From assembly GCA_963791995.1 (NCBI GenBank), contig CAWBUQ010000011.1, positions 301,193 through 365,192 on the forward strand: a stretch of DNA of 64,000 nt. The letters are read 5' to 3'. The notes beneath the pieces were generated by a model, which was not told the DNA's origin, made no database searches, and saw only the letters and a list, made by a program, of their open reading frames with translations. The stretch is from Bog-473 sp963791995. Its GTDB lineage: Bacteria; Actinomycetota; Acidimicrobiia; Acidimicrobiales; RAAP-2. This document shows, piece by piece, positions 10,131 through 19,196 of this stretch. Position 1 is the first letter of the stretch, and the number at the start of each line of letters is the position of its first letter. The translations under genes and the position numbers were made by a program.

Positions 10131-10637
10131 TGGCCGACCTCGAAGAGCTGTACCGCGAGATCATCCTCGATCACTACCGCTCTCCTCGGAACCGGGGCGA
10201 GCTGGACTCGCCGCCCGCGCACCGGGTGGAGGGGTTCAATCCCGCTGTGCGGTGACGAGGTCGTTCTCTCCATGCTGGTCGAGGACGGCACGCTCGCCGA
10301 TCTCAAGATCGGCGGCTCGGGCTGTTCCATCAGCCAGTCCTCCGCATCCTTGATGTCCGCTGCGGTCAAGGGCAAGCCGCTTGACCAGGTGCGCCAGCTC
10401 ATCAGCACCTTCAAGGGGATGATGTCGGTTCACGAAGCCTCGCTCGAACACGAGCACCACCACGACAGCAACGGTGCCGAGGTCGTTGAGGGCGAGCCCG
10501 AGGAGATCGATCTCGACAAGCTCGGCGAGCTGGCCGCGCTCCAAGGTGTGGTGAAGTTCCCGGTCCGCATCAAGTGCGCGACCTTGAGCTGGAACGCGCT
10601 GGCGCAGGGCCTCGACGAGGTGGCTGCCGCTTCGTAA
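10130..10637 (+). CDS. sufU: Sulfur-transfer protein SufU (frameshifted)
   Basis: Zinc-dependent sulfurtransferase of about 168 residues that accepts persulfide sulfur from SufS and hands it to SufBCD. It begins MADLEELYREIILDHYRSPRNRG. The expected GFNPLCGDEV (first cysteine) is broken: one extra base at about 10244 creates a premature TGA, after which the frame continues VVLSMLVEDGTLADLKIGGSGCSISQSSASLM (second cysteine) and RIKCATLSWNAL (third cysteine). The conserved remainder and the ATGA overlap with sufS suggest a sequencing insertion. Ends at TAA 10635-10637, 17 bases from the convergent binding-protein gene. Confidence 0.88.
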
Positions 10638-10654
10638 CGGGGCCGCCGACGGCC

Positions 10655-11599
10655 TCAGCCTCCGACCGAGTTCACCCAGCTCTGTGCAACTGCCGCCGGC
10701 TGCTCCTGCTTCGACGTCACGTCGAGGTTGAGCTTGGAGATCGCATCGGTCGTCAGCTTGGCGTCGATGGTGTTGAGCACCGTGGCCACGCCGGTCGTGT
10801 CCACGGACTTCCTGATGACGGGGACGATGTAGTCGGCGCCCTCGAGGTGCTTGTTGTCGGTGAGGGCGACGAAGTTGTTCGACACGACGTTTCCGTCGCT
10901 CGAGAAGAGCTCGACGACCTGAACCTCGCCGTTCTTGAGTGCGGCGACACTGAGCGGGCCGGCCTCGTCGAGCGACTTGAACCCCGAGAAGTTCAACCCG
11001 TACACCTTCTTGAGGCCGGGCTCGCACCCGGCAAAGGTCGGGCACTCCGGTGGTCCGCCGAGGGTCAGCTTCGAGGCGACCGGCTTGAGGCTCGACAAGG
11101 TGGTCAGGTGGTACTTCTTTGCCGTCGCCTTGGTGACGGCAAAGACATTCGTGTCGAGAGCCTTCGACGCCGGCAGCACGGTCACGCCGTACTTGGCCAG
11201 TGCCTTCTGGTCGGCCGGGATGGCCGTGGTGATGTTGTCGCCGGCCGGCTGGGGGTTCCCGCCGTGCAGGAAGCCCAGCAGGGATGCGGCGTAGTCGGGC
11301 TCGAGGTCGATCTGCCCTTGCTCGATCGCCGGCACGACGATGGCCCTGGTGCCGAGGGCCGGCTTCACCGTCACGTGGTACCCGGCCTTGGTCAGCACGT
11401 CGGCCCAGATGTTCGAGACGATGGCCTGCTCTTCGAAGTTGGTCGAGCCGATGGTGATCGACGGCTTGCTGGCCGCCGCGGCGGAGGCGGCAGGAAGAGC
11501 GAGGGCTGTGGCGACGGCGGCCAATGCGGCGAGAGCGGCAGCAGTGGCGGCGAGTGGGCGGTTGAGGCGCACGAGCAAGCCTTTCGTGAGTGGGTCCAT
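10655..11599 (-). CDS. Osmoprotectant (glycine betaine/choline) ABC transporter substrate-binding protein
   Basis: OpuCC/OsmX/ProX-like binding protein, about 314 residues. An N-terminal secretion signal (LAATAAALAALAAVATALAL, then PAASAAAAS) is followed by the mature start ITIGSTNFEEQAIVSNIWADVL and the family segment DLEPDYAASLLGFLHGG. There is no lipobox cysteine, so it looks secreted rather than lipid-anchored, unusual for a binding protein of a single-membrane bacterium. The start is uncertain: ATG 11599 or GTG 11572, the latter with AAAGG seven bases upstream. It is the last gene of the transporter set and has its own likely promoter at 11650-11678. Confidence 0.88.
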   Translation of the reverse strand: MDPLTKGLLVRLNRPLAATAAALAALAAVATALALPAASAAAASKPSITIGSTNFEEQAIVSNIWADVLTKAGYHVTVKPALGTRAIVVPAIEQGQIDLEPDYAASLLGFLHGGNPQPAGDNITTAIPADQKALAKYGVTVLPASKALDTNVFAVTKATAKKYHLTTLSSLKPVASKLTLGGPPECPTFAGCEPGLKKVYGLNFSGFKSLDEAGPLSVAALKNGEVQVVELFSSDGNVVSNNFVALTDNKHLEGADYIVPVIRKSVDTTGVATVLNTIDAKLTTDAISKLNLDVTSKQEQPAAVAQSWVNSVGG

Positions 11600-11649
11600 C
11601 CCCGGTGGTGCAATCGACACCAAACCGTAACGGGGATTTCGAGTGTGAA

Positions 11650-11678
11650 ATAGTGATTTATCCCATCGGAAATGTCAA
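11650..11678 (-). promoter_or_regulatory. Putative sigma70-type promoter for the binding-protein gene
   Basis: On the minus strand a perfect -35 TTGACA (11673-11678) is followed after 17 bases by CACTAT (11650-11655), about 50 bases upstream of the likely ATG. It lies just past the permease stop, so the binding protein can be made in excess over the permeases, as is usual for such importers. Confidence 0.5.
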
Positions 11679-11680
11679 GT

Positions 11681-12436
11681 TCACGCCCCGAGACCCGGAA
11701 GGGCGGACGGGGGGCGGCGGCGAGGGAAGGGTCTGGAGGCAGCGGCCCGCGCACGTGCCCCCTGCCGGAGCGGCCGCGGCGTCAGGACCCGGCCCAAGAG
11801 GGTGAGCCCGGCGGCCACCAGGCCGGCCAACAGGGCCACGAGCAGTGCACCGCTGAACGCCACCACGTTTTCTTGTGAGTCGAGTCCTGCGATGACGTAG
11901 GTGCCGAGGTCGGTGTAGCTGACGTATGCGGCCAGGGTCGACGTCGCGATGACCTCGATCGACGCCGTCCTGATACCCGCCATGACGAAGGGCAGGGCGA
12001 GCGGGGCCTCCACCCGTCCGAGCACCTGCCAGCCCCGCAGTCCCATCGCCTTGGCCGCGTCGCGCACGTCGGCGTCGACCTCACGCATGCCCACGTAGGT
12101 GTTGGTGAGGATCGGCGGGATGGCCAGCGCGGTGAGCGCGATCCACGCGGCGAGGAAGCCGTTCCACTTGAGGGAGATGGCGGGCTGAATCGCCAGCAAC
12201 GTCAAGAGGGCCAAGGTCGGTACGGCTCGGAACGCGTTGGCTGCGTTGACGGCGACCAGTCCCCCGCGGCCGGTGTGTCCGAGCACCACACCCAACCCGC
12301 CGCCGAGGATGAGGGCGGTCGCCACGACGGCGGCGGAGAGGGTGAGCTGGTGCCAGAACAGCAGCGGAATGCCCTGAGAACCGGACCAGTTCGCCGAACT
12401 GGTCAGCCAATCCCAGACTTGGCCGAGGAAGGACAT
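11681..12436 (-). CDS. Osmoprotectant ABC transporter permease
   Basis: 251-residue OpuCB/OpuCD-like membrane component. About five to six hydrophobic segments are visible, and the BPD-transport EAA loop reads VRDAAKAMGLRGWQVLGRVEAPLALPFVMAG (about residues 125-155), which contacts the ATPase. It starts at an ATG placed two bases after the stop of the second permease (TGAAATG), so the two are coupled. The C-terminal tail after about residue 220 is Arg/Pro-rich and probably cytosolic. Confidence 0.9.
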   Translation of the reverse strand: MSFLGQVWDWLTSSANWSGSQGIPLLFWHQLTLSAAVVATALILGGGLGVVLGHTGRGGLVAVNAANAFRAVPTLALLTLLAIQPAISLKWNGFLAAWIALTALAIPPILTNTYVGMREVDADVRDAAKAMGLRGWQVLGRVEAPLALPFVMAGIRTASIEVIATSTLAAYVSYTDLGTYVIAGLDSQENVVAFSGALLVALLAGLVAAGLTLLGRVLTPRPLRQGARARAAASRPFPRRRPPSALPGLGA

Positions 12437-12437
12437 T

Positions 12438-13131
12438 TCAGGCGCCGCTCCCCACGGTGCGGGTACGCGCCCACGGCACCATCAGTTTCTGCGCTCCGAC
12501 GAGCAGAAGGTCGGCCACGGCGGCGAGCGCGATGGACAGGACGAGACCGACGATGATGGGCGTGTTGTACCCGATGGTGAAGCCGTAGGTGATCTGCTGG
12601 CCCAGCCCGCCGAGCCCGATCAACGCGGTGACGGTCACCAAGCCGATCACGGTCGCGGTTCGCGACGCGCAGGCCGGCGAAGATGAACGGGAGGGCGAGC
12701 GGGAGGTCGACGCGCACCAGCGCGGCCGACGGCGAGTACCCCAGCGCCGTGGCCGCCTCCCGCGCGTCGTCGGGAACTGCGTTGAGACCGGCCACCGTGT
12801 TCCAGATCAAGATGAGCAGCGTGTAACCGACGAGCGCGATCTCCGCCGTGGTGTACGAGTCGATGCCGGTAATGGGAATCAGGATGGCGAACAGAGCGAG
12901 CGAGGGGATGATGTAGAGCGCACTGGCGAATCCGAAGACCGGCACACGGACGATCCGGTAGCGCCAGGCCAGCACCGCCAACGGGATGGAGATCAGCGTG
13001 CCGATCCCGACCGCGATGAGGCTCAGTGCAATGTGCTGCACCAGGTCGCCCTGAATCTGTCCCCACTGGCTCGTGATGTAGCTCCAGCGAAAGAACGGAT
13101 TGGAAGTGGCTGCCACCGGGTCCAGCACCAC
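12438..13131 (-). CDS. Osmoprotectant ABC transporter permease (frameshifted)
   Basis: Second permease of the same importer, about 230 residues. The N-terminal part (HIALSLIAVGIGTLISIPLAVLAWRY, then GFASALYIIPSLALFAILIP) and the EAA loop (DDAREAATALGYSPSAALVRVDLPLALPFIFAGLRVA) are in one frame; the rest (TATVIGLVTVTALIGLGGLG onward) is in another. Removing one base at about 12660 joins them. The GTG start at 13131 has only a weak ribosome-binding site. Lies back to back with the ATPase gene across 110 bases. Confidence 0.85.
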
Positions 13132-13241
13132 GACGAAGTTACCGGAGTGCCGGGCTCGGCGGGGCTCCGAGGCACGACCCGAGGCTCGGCCGGCGCTTCA
13201 CCCGCGGTTCGATGTGAGGTCCGTCGGTAACCTGTTCGGCG

Positions 13242-14375
13242 GTGATCACCCTCGACGGCGTGAGCAAGCGCTACGGCGCCGACTCCGTCGCGGTGCACGA
13301 GCTCAGCCTGACGGTCCCCGACGGCGAGATCTGCGTGCTGGTCGGCCCTTCGGGGTGTGGCAAGACGACCACGCTGCGCATGATCAACCGTCTGATCGAG
13401 CCGTCGGGCGGAAGGATCCTCATCGACGGCGAGAACGTGCTCGAGCTCGATCCCGTGCTCTTGCGCAGACGCATCGGATATGTCATCCAACAAGGTGGCC
13501 TGTTCCCGCACCGGCACGTGGCCGACAACGTCGCCACCGTGCCGCGCCTCCTCGGGTGGAGCAAGACGCGGGTGCAGGCGAGGGTCGACGAGCTCTTGGA
13601 GCTCGTCGGCCTCGACCCTGACGAGTACCGGAGGCGATTCCCCCACGAGCTCTCAGGGGGTGAACGCCAACGTGTCGGGGTGGCCAGAGCCCTCGGAGCT
13701 GATCCGCCCATCATGTTGATGGACGAACCCTTCGCCGCCGTCGACCCGGTGACCCGTCAACGCCTCCAGCAAGAGTTGCTCCAGCTCCAGGAGAAGGTCA
13801 ACAAGACGATCGTCTTCGTGACCCACGACATCGACGAGGCCACCGTGTTGGGGAACCGGATCGCCGTGCTCTCCAAGGGGGGGATCCTGGAGCAGTACGA
13901 CACCCCCAATCAGGTCCTCGGCCGGCCGGCGACGCCGTTCGTCGCGGACTTCGTCGGAACTGACCGCGGCGTGCGGCGGCTCGCCGTGCTGCCGGTCGTC
14001 GAGGGCTCCTTGTTCCAGCCGCCCCGGGTCCCGCCCGAGGTCACCATGGCGGAGGCGCGCAGTTCGGCGGCCGGGTCGGACAGTCGATGGGCGGTCGTCG
14101 TCGACGACCGCGATCACCTCCACGGCTGGGTCGACCTGTCTCCGAGCCGCGGTGGGTCGGTGGAGAGCAACCTGGTGCCCTTCGAGGTCGAGATCCCGCT
14201 GGGCACGTCGCTGCGGACGGCGTTCGGAGAGATGCTCCAACACGACGTGCGATGGATCCCCGTCGTCGACGGCACGCGGTATCTCGGCGTGGTCACCCCC
14301 AACAGCCTCCATGCCGAGGCCCGGCGGCCCGCGGAGGACGGTGACGGCGGCGGCGACCCTGACCGGCTCGGGTAG
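13242..14375 (+). CDS. Osmoprotectant ABC transporter ATP-binding protein with CBS-type tail
   Basis: 377-residue OpuCA/ProV-like ATPase. Walker A GPSGCGKTT, Q-loop VIQQGGLFPHRHV, signature LSGGERQRVGVARAL, Walker B IMLMDEPFAAVD and the switch histidine VTHDIDEA are intact. After about residue 245 a C-terminal region (RWAVVVDDRDHLHGWVDL, then MLQHDVRWIPVVDGTRYLGVVTP) resembles the CBS pair that senses ionic strength in OpuA-type ATPases. It is transcribed away from its permeases and binding protein, an arrangement that lets one divergent region control the importer. Its stop abuts the convergent LCP gene with no gap. Confidence 0.93.
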   Translation: MITLDGVSKRYGADSVAVHELSLTVPDGEICVLVGPSGCGKTTTLRMINRLIEPSGGRILIDGENVLELDPVLLRRRIGYVIQQGGLFPHRHVADNVATVPRLLGWSKTRVQARVDELLELVGLDPDEYRRRFPHELSGGERQRVGVARALGADPPIMLMDEPFAAVDPVTRQRLQQELLQLQEKVNKTIVFVTHDIDEATVLGNRIAVLSKGGILEQYDTPNQVLGRPATPFVADFVGTDRGVRRLAVLPVVEGSLFQPPRVPPEVTMAEARSSAAGSDSRWAVVVDDRDHLHGWVDLSPSRGGSVESNLVPFEVEIPLGTSLRTAFGEMLQHDVRWIPVVDGTRYLGVVTPNSLHAEARRPAEDGDGGGDPDRLG

Positions 14376-15761
14376 CTAGGTGCTGCAGTTCGTCGGGTTG
14401 AACGAGGGCGGTGGTGTCGTCGTGCTGGTCGTCGTCGGACTGCTCGCCCCACCTTTGATCGGAGCGGTCGTGGCTGGCGTGATCGCAGGTGTGATGGGCG
14501 GAGGCGCTTGGGGGACCCCGTTGGCATCGGGCGGCGGGTTGGTCGGCGCCACCAGACTCGACCCGAAGATGTTCACCAGCATCTCCTGGGCCGCCGGCTG
14601 GTCCACGGTGAGCACGTCGCCCAGATCCCCGAAGCCGTTGGCCGCAACCGTGGGCAGTGTCTCACCCTGGAGGTTTCCCGGGTCGTAGGAGTGGTAGTCG
14701 AGGGCCAAGCCGATCAATTGGTTGAAGCCGAAGCCGTCGTCGATGGTGATGCCCTCGTGGACGGAGCCGATGAAGGCGTTGATGGTCAGGGGGTCCACCT
14801 TGGACTTTGCGGCGCTCATCATCGCCTTGATGAAGACGTCCTGGCGCTGGATCCGGCCGAAGTCGCTGGTGCCGTCGTAGTGCCAGTAGCCGTTCTCGTA
14901 GTACTCGTAGTGGCGAGCACGCGCTACCGCCAGTGCCTGGGCCCCGTTGAGCAGCTGACAGCCCGGCGTCGTGATGTTGAGGCCCGAGTACGCGTCCTTG
15001 GCGGGGTAGGGGAAGTTCATGTAGACGCCGCCGAGCGCCTGGACGGCATCTTGGAAACCCGAGAAGTCGACCTGCACGACATGGTTGATCTGGATCCCGA
15101 AGTTGGCGGTGATGGTCTTCACGAGCTGGTTCGGCCCCGTGTTGAACGAGGAGTTGATCCGGTTGTAGGTGCCGTACTGGGTGGTGTCGGGTGGGAGCAT
15201 CGTGACAACGGTGTCGCGCGGGATGGAGACGATCTGGATCTGTTTCGTGGACGGGGTGACCCGCCACAACTGGACGACGTCGCTGCGTTGCCCCGTCACG
15301 AGCGACGAGGACCCGAAGGCCTGTGCGGCTCCAGCACTTTCGCCCGCTCGGGTATCCGATCCGATGACCAGGACGGTGAAGGGCGCGCCGCTCTGGGCTG
15401 CCACCTCGGCACTGATGTGGTCCTTGCTGATCTGCTGGTAGCGGTACCAGAGGTAGCCGTAGCTGCCGCCGGCGATGGCGGCGATGAGGACGATCACGCC
15501 CAGGAGCGAGACCACCACCTTCTTGCGGGTGCTCCAACGCCGCTTGCCGCTGCGCCGGGTCGAGGGCGTGCGCTTTCCGCCCGAGGCGTCGATCCGCACG
15601 CCGAGAGCGCGCAGCCCCGATTCGTTGGCCACGCTCTCCTGATCGCCCCCCGACTGCATCTGGCGGCCGAGGTTGGACAGACCTTCCTGGTTCGCGCTGC
15701 GGCCTCGAGGCCTACGAGGTGAGCGATCCGACTCGTCGCCCGGTGGACGACCGTTCGCCAT
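14376..15761 (-). CDS. LCP (LytR-CpsA-Psr) family cell-wall ligase
   Basis: 461 residues. A basic cytosolic N-terminus of about 90 residues precedes one membrane segment (KKVVVSLLGVIVLIAAIAGG) and an extracellular LCP domain: FTVLVIGSDTRAGE, QRSDVVQLWRVTPS, IVSIPRDTVVTM, YNRINSSFNTGPNQLVKTI, and ALAVARARHYEYYENG with SDFGRIQRQDVFIKA, which hold the arginines and aspartates of the phosphotransfer site. LCP enzymes attach polymers such as arabinogalactan or teichoic acid to peptidoglycan. The tail is Pro/Thr-rich with a final cysteine. ATG 15761 was chosen over in-frame alternatives because the protein then begins in the basic region. Confidence 0.92.
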   Translation of the reverse strand: MANGRPPGDESDRSPRRPRGRSANQEGLSNLGRQMQSGGDQESVANESGLRALGVRIDASGGKRTPSTRRSGKRRWSTRKKVVVSLLGVIVLIAAIAGGSYGYLWYRYQQISKDHISAEVAAQSGAPFTVLVIGSDTRAGESAGAAQAFGSSSLVTGQRSDVVQLWRVTPSTKQIQIVSIPRDTVVTMLPPDTTQYGTYNRINSSFNTGPNQLVKTITANFGIQINHVVQVDFSGFQDAVQALGGVYMNFPYPAKDAYSGLNITTPGCQLLNGAQALAVARARHYEYYENGYWHYDGTSDFGRIQRQDVFIKAMMSAAKSKVDPLTINAFIGSVHEGITIDDGFGFNQLIGLALDYHSYDPGNLQGETLPTVAANGFGDLGDVLTVDQPAAQEMLVNIFGSSLVAPTNPPPDANGVPQAPPPITPAITPATTAPIKGGASSPTTTSTTTPPPSFNPTNCST

Positions 15762-15853
15762 GCCTGTGTACGGTACCAAGCACCCCTACGAAATTGGGGG
15801 CACGTCCCGTCGTGGAGCACAGGCGTGCCCGGCAGTGCGCCGGCGGCGCACGC

Positions 15854-16603
15854 TCAGTGAATGTCCTGGTACTCGGCGTAGCCGGTCTTCTCGAGCTGCA
15901 ATGCCAGCGCCTTATCGCCGGTTGCAACGATGTTCCCGTCGACCAGCACGTGGATCAGGTCCGCCTCGAGCTCTTCGAGGAACCGGTTGAAGTGAGTGAT
16001 GGCCAAGAGGCCCACGCCCCACTCCGTCGTGGCTCGCTGCAAGTGGCGTGCCACCTCACCCAACGCGTCGACGTCGAGGCCTGAGTCGATCTCGTCGAGG
16101 ATGCAGACGGCGGGCCGCAAGACGCCGAGCTGCACCATTTCGGTGCGCTTGGCCTCCCCACCCGAGAGGTCCACGTTGAGCGGGCGGCTCAGCAGCTTGG
16201 CGTCCAGGCCGACCGCTCGTGCCTCCTCGGCCATCCGGTCGCGCAGATCACCCGCCGCCGCTTCTCCGTCGGGTCCCTCGCCGGCCGCGGCCAGGAGGGA
16301 CGAGAGCCCCACTCCTGGCACCTCGACGGGGTGTTGGAGGGCCAGGAAGAGCCCGGCTCGCGCCCGCTCCCAGGCAGGTAGTCCGACGAGCTCCCGGCCG
16401 TCCATCTTGATGGAGCCGGCCGTCACCTCGGTGCCCGGACGGCCCATGAGGGCATGGGCGAGCGTGCTCTTGCCCGATCCGTTCGGCCCCATGACCACGT
16501 GGACCTCGCCGCTGCGCACCGTGAGGTCGATCCCGTGCAGGACCTCGCGGCCACCGGCTGACGCGTGCAGGTCGGTGACCTCCAAGACGTGTGACTCGGT
16601 CAT
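15854..16603 (-). CDS. sufC: Fe-S cluster assembly ATPase SufC (copy 2)
   Basis: 249-residue second SufC. Walker A is GPNGSGKST, signature LSGGEAKRTE, Walker B VCILDEIDSGLDVDAL, switch LLAITHFNRFL. It differs from copy 1 in many places (for example LALQHPVEVPGVGL against LAFQYPETIEGVSV), so this is an old paralogue pair, not a recent duplication. It overlaps the Rieske gene by four bases and follows sufD, the standard actinobacterial order, and is the more likely partner of this SufB and SufD. Confidence 0.94.
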   Translation of the reverse strand: MTESHVLEVTDLHASAGGREVLHGIDLTVRSGEVHVVMGPNGSGKSTLAHALMGRPGTEVTAGSIKMDGRELVGLPAWERARAGLFLALQHPVEVPGVGLSSLLAAAGEGPDGEAAAGDLRDRMAEEARAVGLDAKLLSRPLNVDLSGGEAKRTEMVQLGVLRPAVCILDEIDSGLDVDALGEVARHLQRATTEWGVGLLAITHFNRFLEELEADLIHVLVDGNIVATGDKALALQLEKTGYAEYQDIH

Positions 16604-16917
16604 GGCAGCACCACCGACACCGTCCCGTCGGTGATCTCGACCTTGTACACCGCGACGGGTTGGGTCGCCGGGAGCGAGCAGGCCTCTCCGGTCACCAGGT
16701 CGAAGGTGCTCCCGTGACGCGGGCACTCGATCTCGCACTCCTCGGCCCACACCTCTCCCTCGCTCAGCGAGTAGTCCTCATGACTGCACTCGTCGTCGAT
16801 GGCGTGGAATTGGTCGTCGATGCGCACCAGCGCCACCCGGTGCCCGGCGACGTCGAAGCGGCGCGCCTCGCCCGATGCCAGTTCGTCCACCGCACAGAGC
16901 GCGACGGTCTCAGGCAC
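16600..16917 (-). CDS. Rieske [2Fe-2S] ferredoxin-like protein of the suf cluster
   Basis: 105-residue soluble Rieske protein of the kind annotated as non-heme iron oxygenase ferredoxin. The ligand pairs are DECSHEDYSL (C-x-H) and IECPRHGSTFDL (C-x-x-H). It starts with GTG inside the last codons of sufD and ends in an ATGA overlap with sufC2, so all three are translated together. Actinobacterial suf operons often carry such a gene at this position; its role there (electron donor or cluster sink) is not established. Confidence 0.92.
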   Translation of the reverse strand: MPETVALCAVDELASGEARRFDVAGHRVALVRIDDQFHAIDDECSHEDYSLSEGEVWAEECEIECPRHGSTFDLVTGEACSLPATQPVAVYKVEITDGTVSVVLP

Positions 16918-18233
16918 GAGCTGCCACCGCCGGTTTCCCGAGCGCGGTGTCGAGCCGGCTGTGCACCTCGCGCTCGGAGGAACGGGGTCACCTCGGGGAT
17001 CGGGCCTTTGTCCACGATGGCGTCGAAGAAGCCGCGCACGATGAGCCCCTCGGCCACCTCGGGTGCCACGCCGCGCGACTCAATGTAATATCGCTGGTCC
17101 TCGTCGATCGGCCCCACCGTCGAGGCATGGGAGCACCGCACGTCGTTCTCCAAGATGTCGAGGTTCGGGACGGAATCAGCGTGCACGCCCTCGTCGAGGA
17201 CCAGGTTGTGGTTCGTCTGGCGGGCATCGCTGCGCACCGCGCCGCGGTGGACCCGGATGAGCCCGCTGTAGACCGAACGGGACTTCCCGGCGACCGCCCC
17301 TTGGCACAGCAGCTCGCTCGTGGTGCGGGGTGCCGCGTGGTCCTGGAGGGTGCGGACGTCGTGGACCTGGGTCCCGTCGCCGAGATACGCGGAGAGCACC
17401 TCGGCCGAACCCTGCTTGCCGTCCAGCGTGACGTCGGCGCGCACCCTGCCGTAGGCGGCACCCAGTCCGACGGTGAAGGTGCGCACCTTTGCGTCGGCTC
17501 CGCCGCGGGCGGCGAGCCGGGCGATCGACCACGCCGCCTCGCCCAGGACCTGGACCGAGACGTAGGACAGGTCGGCGCCGTCGTCGGCCGACAGCTCGCT
17601 CACCGGCACGACCAACGAGCGCCGGGCACCCGAGGCACCGGCGAAGACCTCCACGACCGAGGCGGTCGCGCCCTCACCGGCGCGTACACAGAGCCGGGGA
17701 AACACGGCTGCGCCGGGATCGCACCAGTGCACGACGAGCAACGGCCCGGGCATGCTGACGCCGGCAGGCACGTCGAGGAAGATGGGGTCTGGTGCGAACG
17801 CATCGTTGAGCCGCACCAGGGCGTCCCCGCCGTGCTGGACCGAGCCGAGCATGTCGCGCGCGGCGGTGACCTGGTCCGCCCCGCCGAACTCGAAGCCCGA
17901 CGTCGTGCCCGAGATCGTCGCGGCATCTGCGATGCCGTTGTGCACCAGCACCGTGGCCACGCCAGAGACGAGCTCGACCCCCAATTCCGCCAGCAAGGCG
18001 CTCGCCTCGGGGGCTCCGCCCGAGGCAACGTCTGAGGGGGTGAACTCCTCCAACGCGAGGTGGTCAATCGGCGTGTAGCGCCATACCTCTTCTCCCTCTG
18101 AGGGCAGCGGTGCCGCCGTGAACGCCTCGTGACCGGCGGCTCGGCGCTGGCGGAGCCACTCGGGTCCGGCCAGGCCGGCGGACGCCTCGGCGGTGAAGGT
18201 GTGCAGGGTCGATTCCTCTTTCGGGGTGTGCAT
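16910..18233 (-). CDS. sufD: Fe-S cluster assembly protein SufD (frameshifted near C-terminus)
   Basis: About 440-residue SufD, partner of SufB in the scaffold. Recognisable parts are EEVWRYTPIDHLALEEF at the N-terminus, the beta-helix core (SAEVLSAYLGDGTQVHD), RSVYSGLIRVHRGAVRSDA, NLDILENDVRCSHASTVGPIDEDQRYY, and GLIVRGFFDAIVDKGP. One extra base at about 16976 shifts the frame; in the alternative frame the protein ends EREVHSRLDTALGKPAVAARA with TGA at 16910-16912, overlapping the Rieske GTG. ATG 18233 is the annotated start, though an internal CTG with AGAGGA upstream is possible. Diverges from the crotonase gene. Confidence 0.92.
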
Positions 18234-18296
18234 GCGGCCCATGCACTCTACTGGGCCACCACGGGGCGCCCTGCCAGGCGATTAGCCTTCGCACGC

Positions 18297-19181
18297 ATGG
18301 GAGACATCGCGAATTTCGAGTCGCCGGTGCTCAGCATCGAGCAGGACGAGCATGTGGCGACGGTGTGGCTGGACCGGCCCGAAGCACGCAACGCCATGGG
18401 CATGGACCTCTGGCGCGACCTTCCACTCGCCATGGCCGCGGTGAGCGCCGACCCCGAGGTCCGCGCCGTCGTGATCGCAGCGAAGGGTCCTCACTTCTCG
18501 GTCGGGCTCGACCTCAAGGCAATGGGCAGCGTCCTCAGTGGAGGCGCCGACGCCGACACTGGCGCGGACGCTCGCTCGTCAGACTCCTCAGCGTCTTCAG
18601 CCTCGTCCATGGCGGCTCGCGCCCGGGGCGCCCGCCGCGAGGTGCTCCGGCTCCAAGACGCCATCACCGCCGTCGCCCGTTGTCCCAAACCCGTCATCGC
18701 CGCCGTCCACGGCTACTGCATCGGCGGTGGGGTCGACCTGATCGCGGCGTGCGACATCAGGCTTTCGTCCGCCGACGCCGTGTTCTCGGTGCGCGAGGCC
18801 AAGATGGCGATCGTCGCCGACCTCGGCAGCCTGCAGCGACTGCCCGCCATTCTCAGTGCCGGGCACCTGGCGGAGCTCGCCTACACGGCGAAGGACATCA
18901 CCGCGGACAGAGCCAGGGAGATCGGCCTCGTCAACGACGTGGCGGCCGATTCCGACTGCGTCCTCAAGGCGGCACGCGCGCTGGCGGCGGAGATCGCGGC
19001 CAACTCCCCGATCGCGGTGCAGGGGACGAAGGCCGTGCTGGCGGCTAACGAGGGCAAGACCGTGGCGGAGGGCCTGGACTACGTGGCCACGTGGAACGCC
19101 GGCATGCTGGCCTCCGACGACCTGACCGAGGCCGTCACCGCATTCATGGAGAAGCGCACCCCGAAGTTCACCGGGCGCTAG
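18297..19181 (+). CDS. Crotonase-fold protein, dienoyl-CoA isomerase-like
   Basis: 294-residue enoyl-CoA hydratase/isomerase. It has the oxyanion-hole segments FSVGLDLKAMGS and HGYCIGGGVDLIAACD. The active-site stretch REAKMAIVADLGSLQRLP places a glutamate and an aspartate as in delta(3,5)-delta(2,4)-dienoyl-CoA isomerase (ECH1-type), suggesting double-bond shifting rather than hydration. A Ser/Ala/Asp-rich insert (DARSSDSSASSASS, about residues 98-112) sits in the substrate-entrance loop. It stands between sufD and the flavoprotein gene on the opposite strand. Confidence 0.87.
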   Translation: MGDIANFESPVLSIEQDEHVATVWLDRPEARNAMGMDLWRDLPLAMAAVSADPEVRAVVIAAKGPHFSVGLDLKAMGSVLSGGADADTGADARSSDSSASSASSMAARARGARREVLRLQDAITAVARCPKPVIAAVHGYCIGGGVDLIAACDIRLSSADAVFSVREAKMAIVADLGSLQRLPAILSAGHLAELAYTAKDITADRAREIGLVNDVAADSDCVLKAARALAAEIAANSPIAVQGTKAVLAANEGKTVAEGLDYVATWNAGMLASDDLTEAVTAFMEKRTPKFTGR

Positions 19182-19196
19182 CGGAGATCCGCCCGC

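Noticed and set aside
13132..13241. GTTACCG and CGGTAAC near the two ends of the divergent osmoprotectant promoter region
   Set aside because: Arms are about 80 bases apart, too far for one operator; could be two sites but there is no support.
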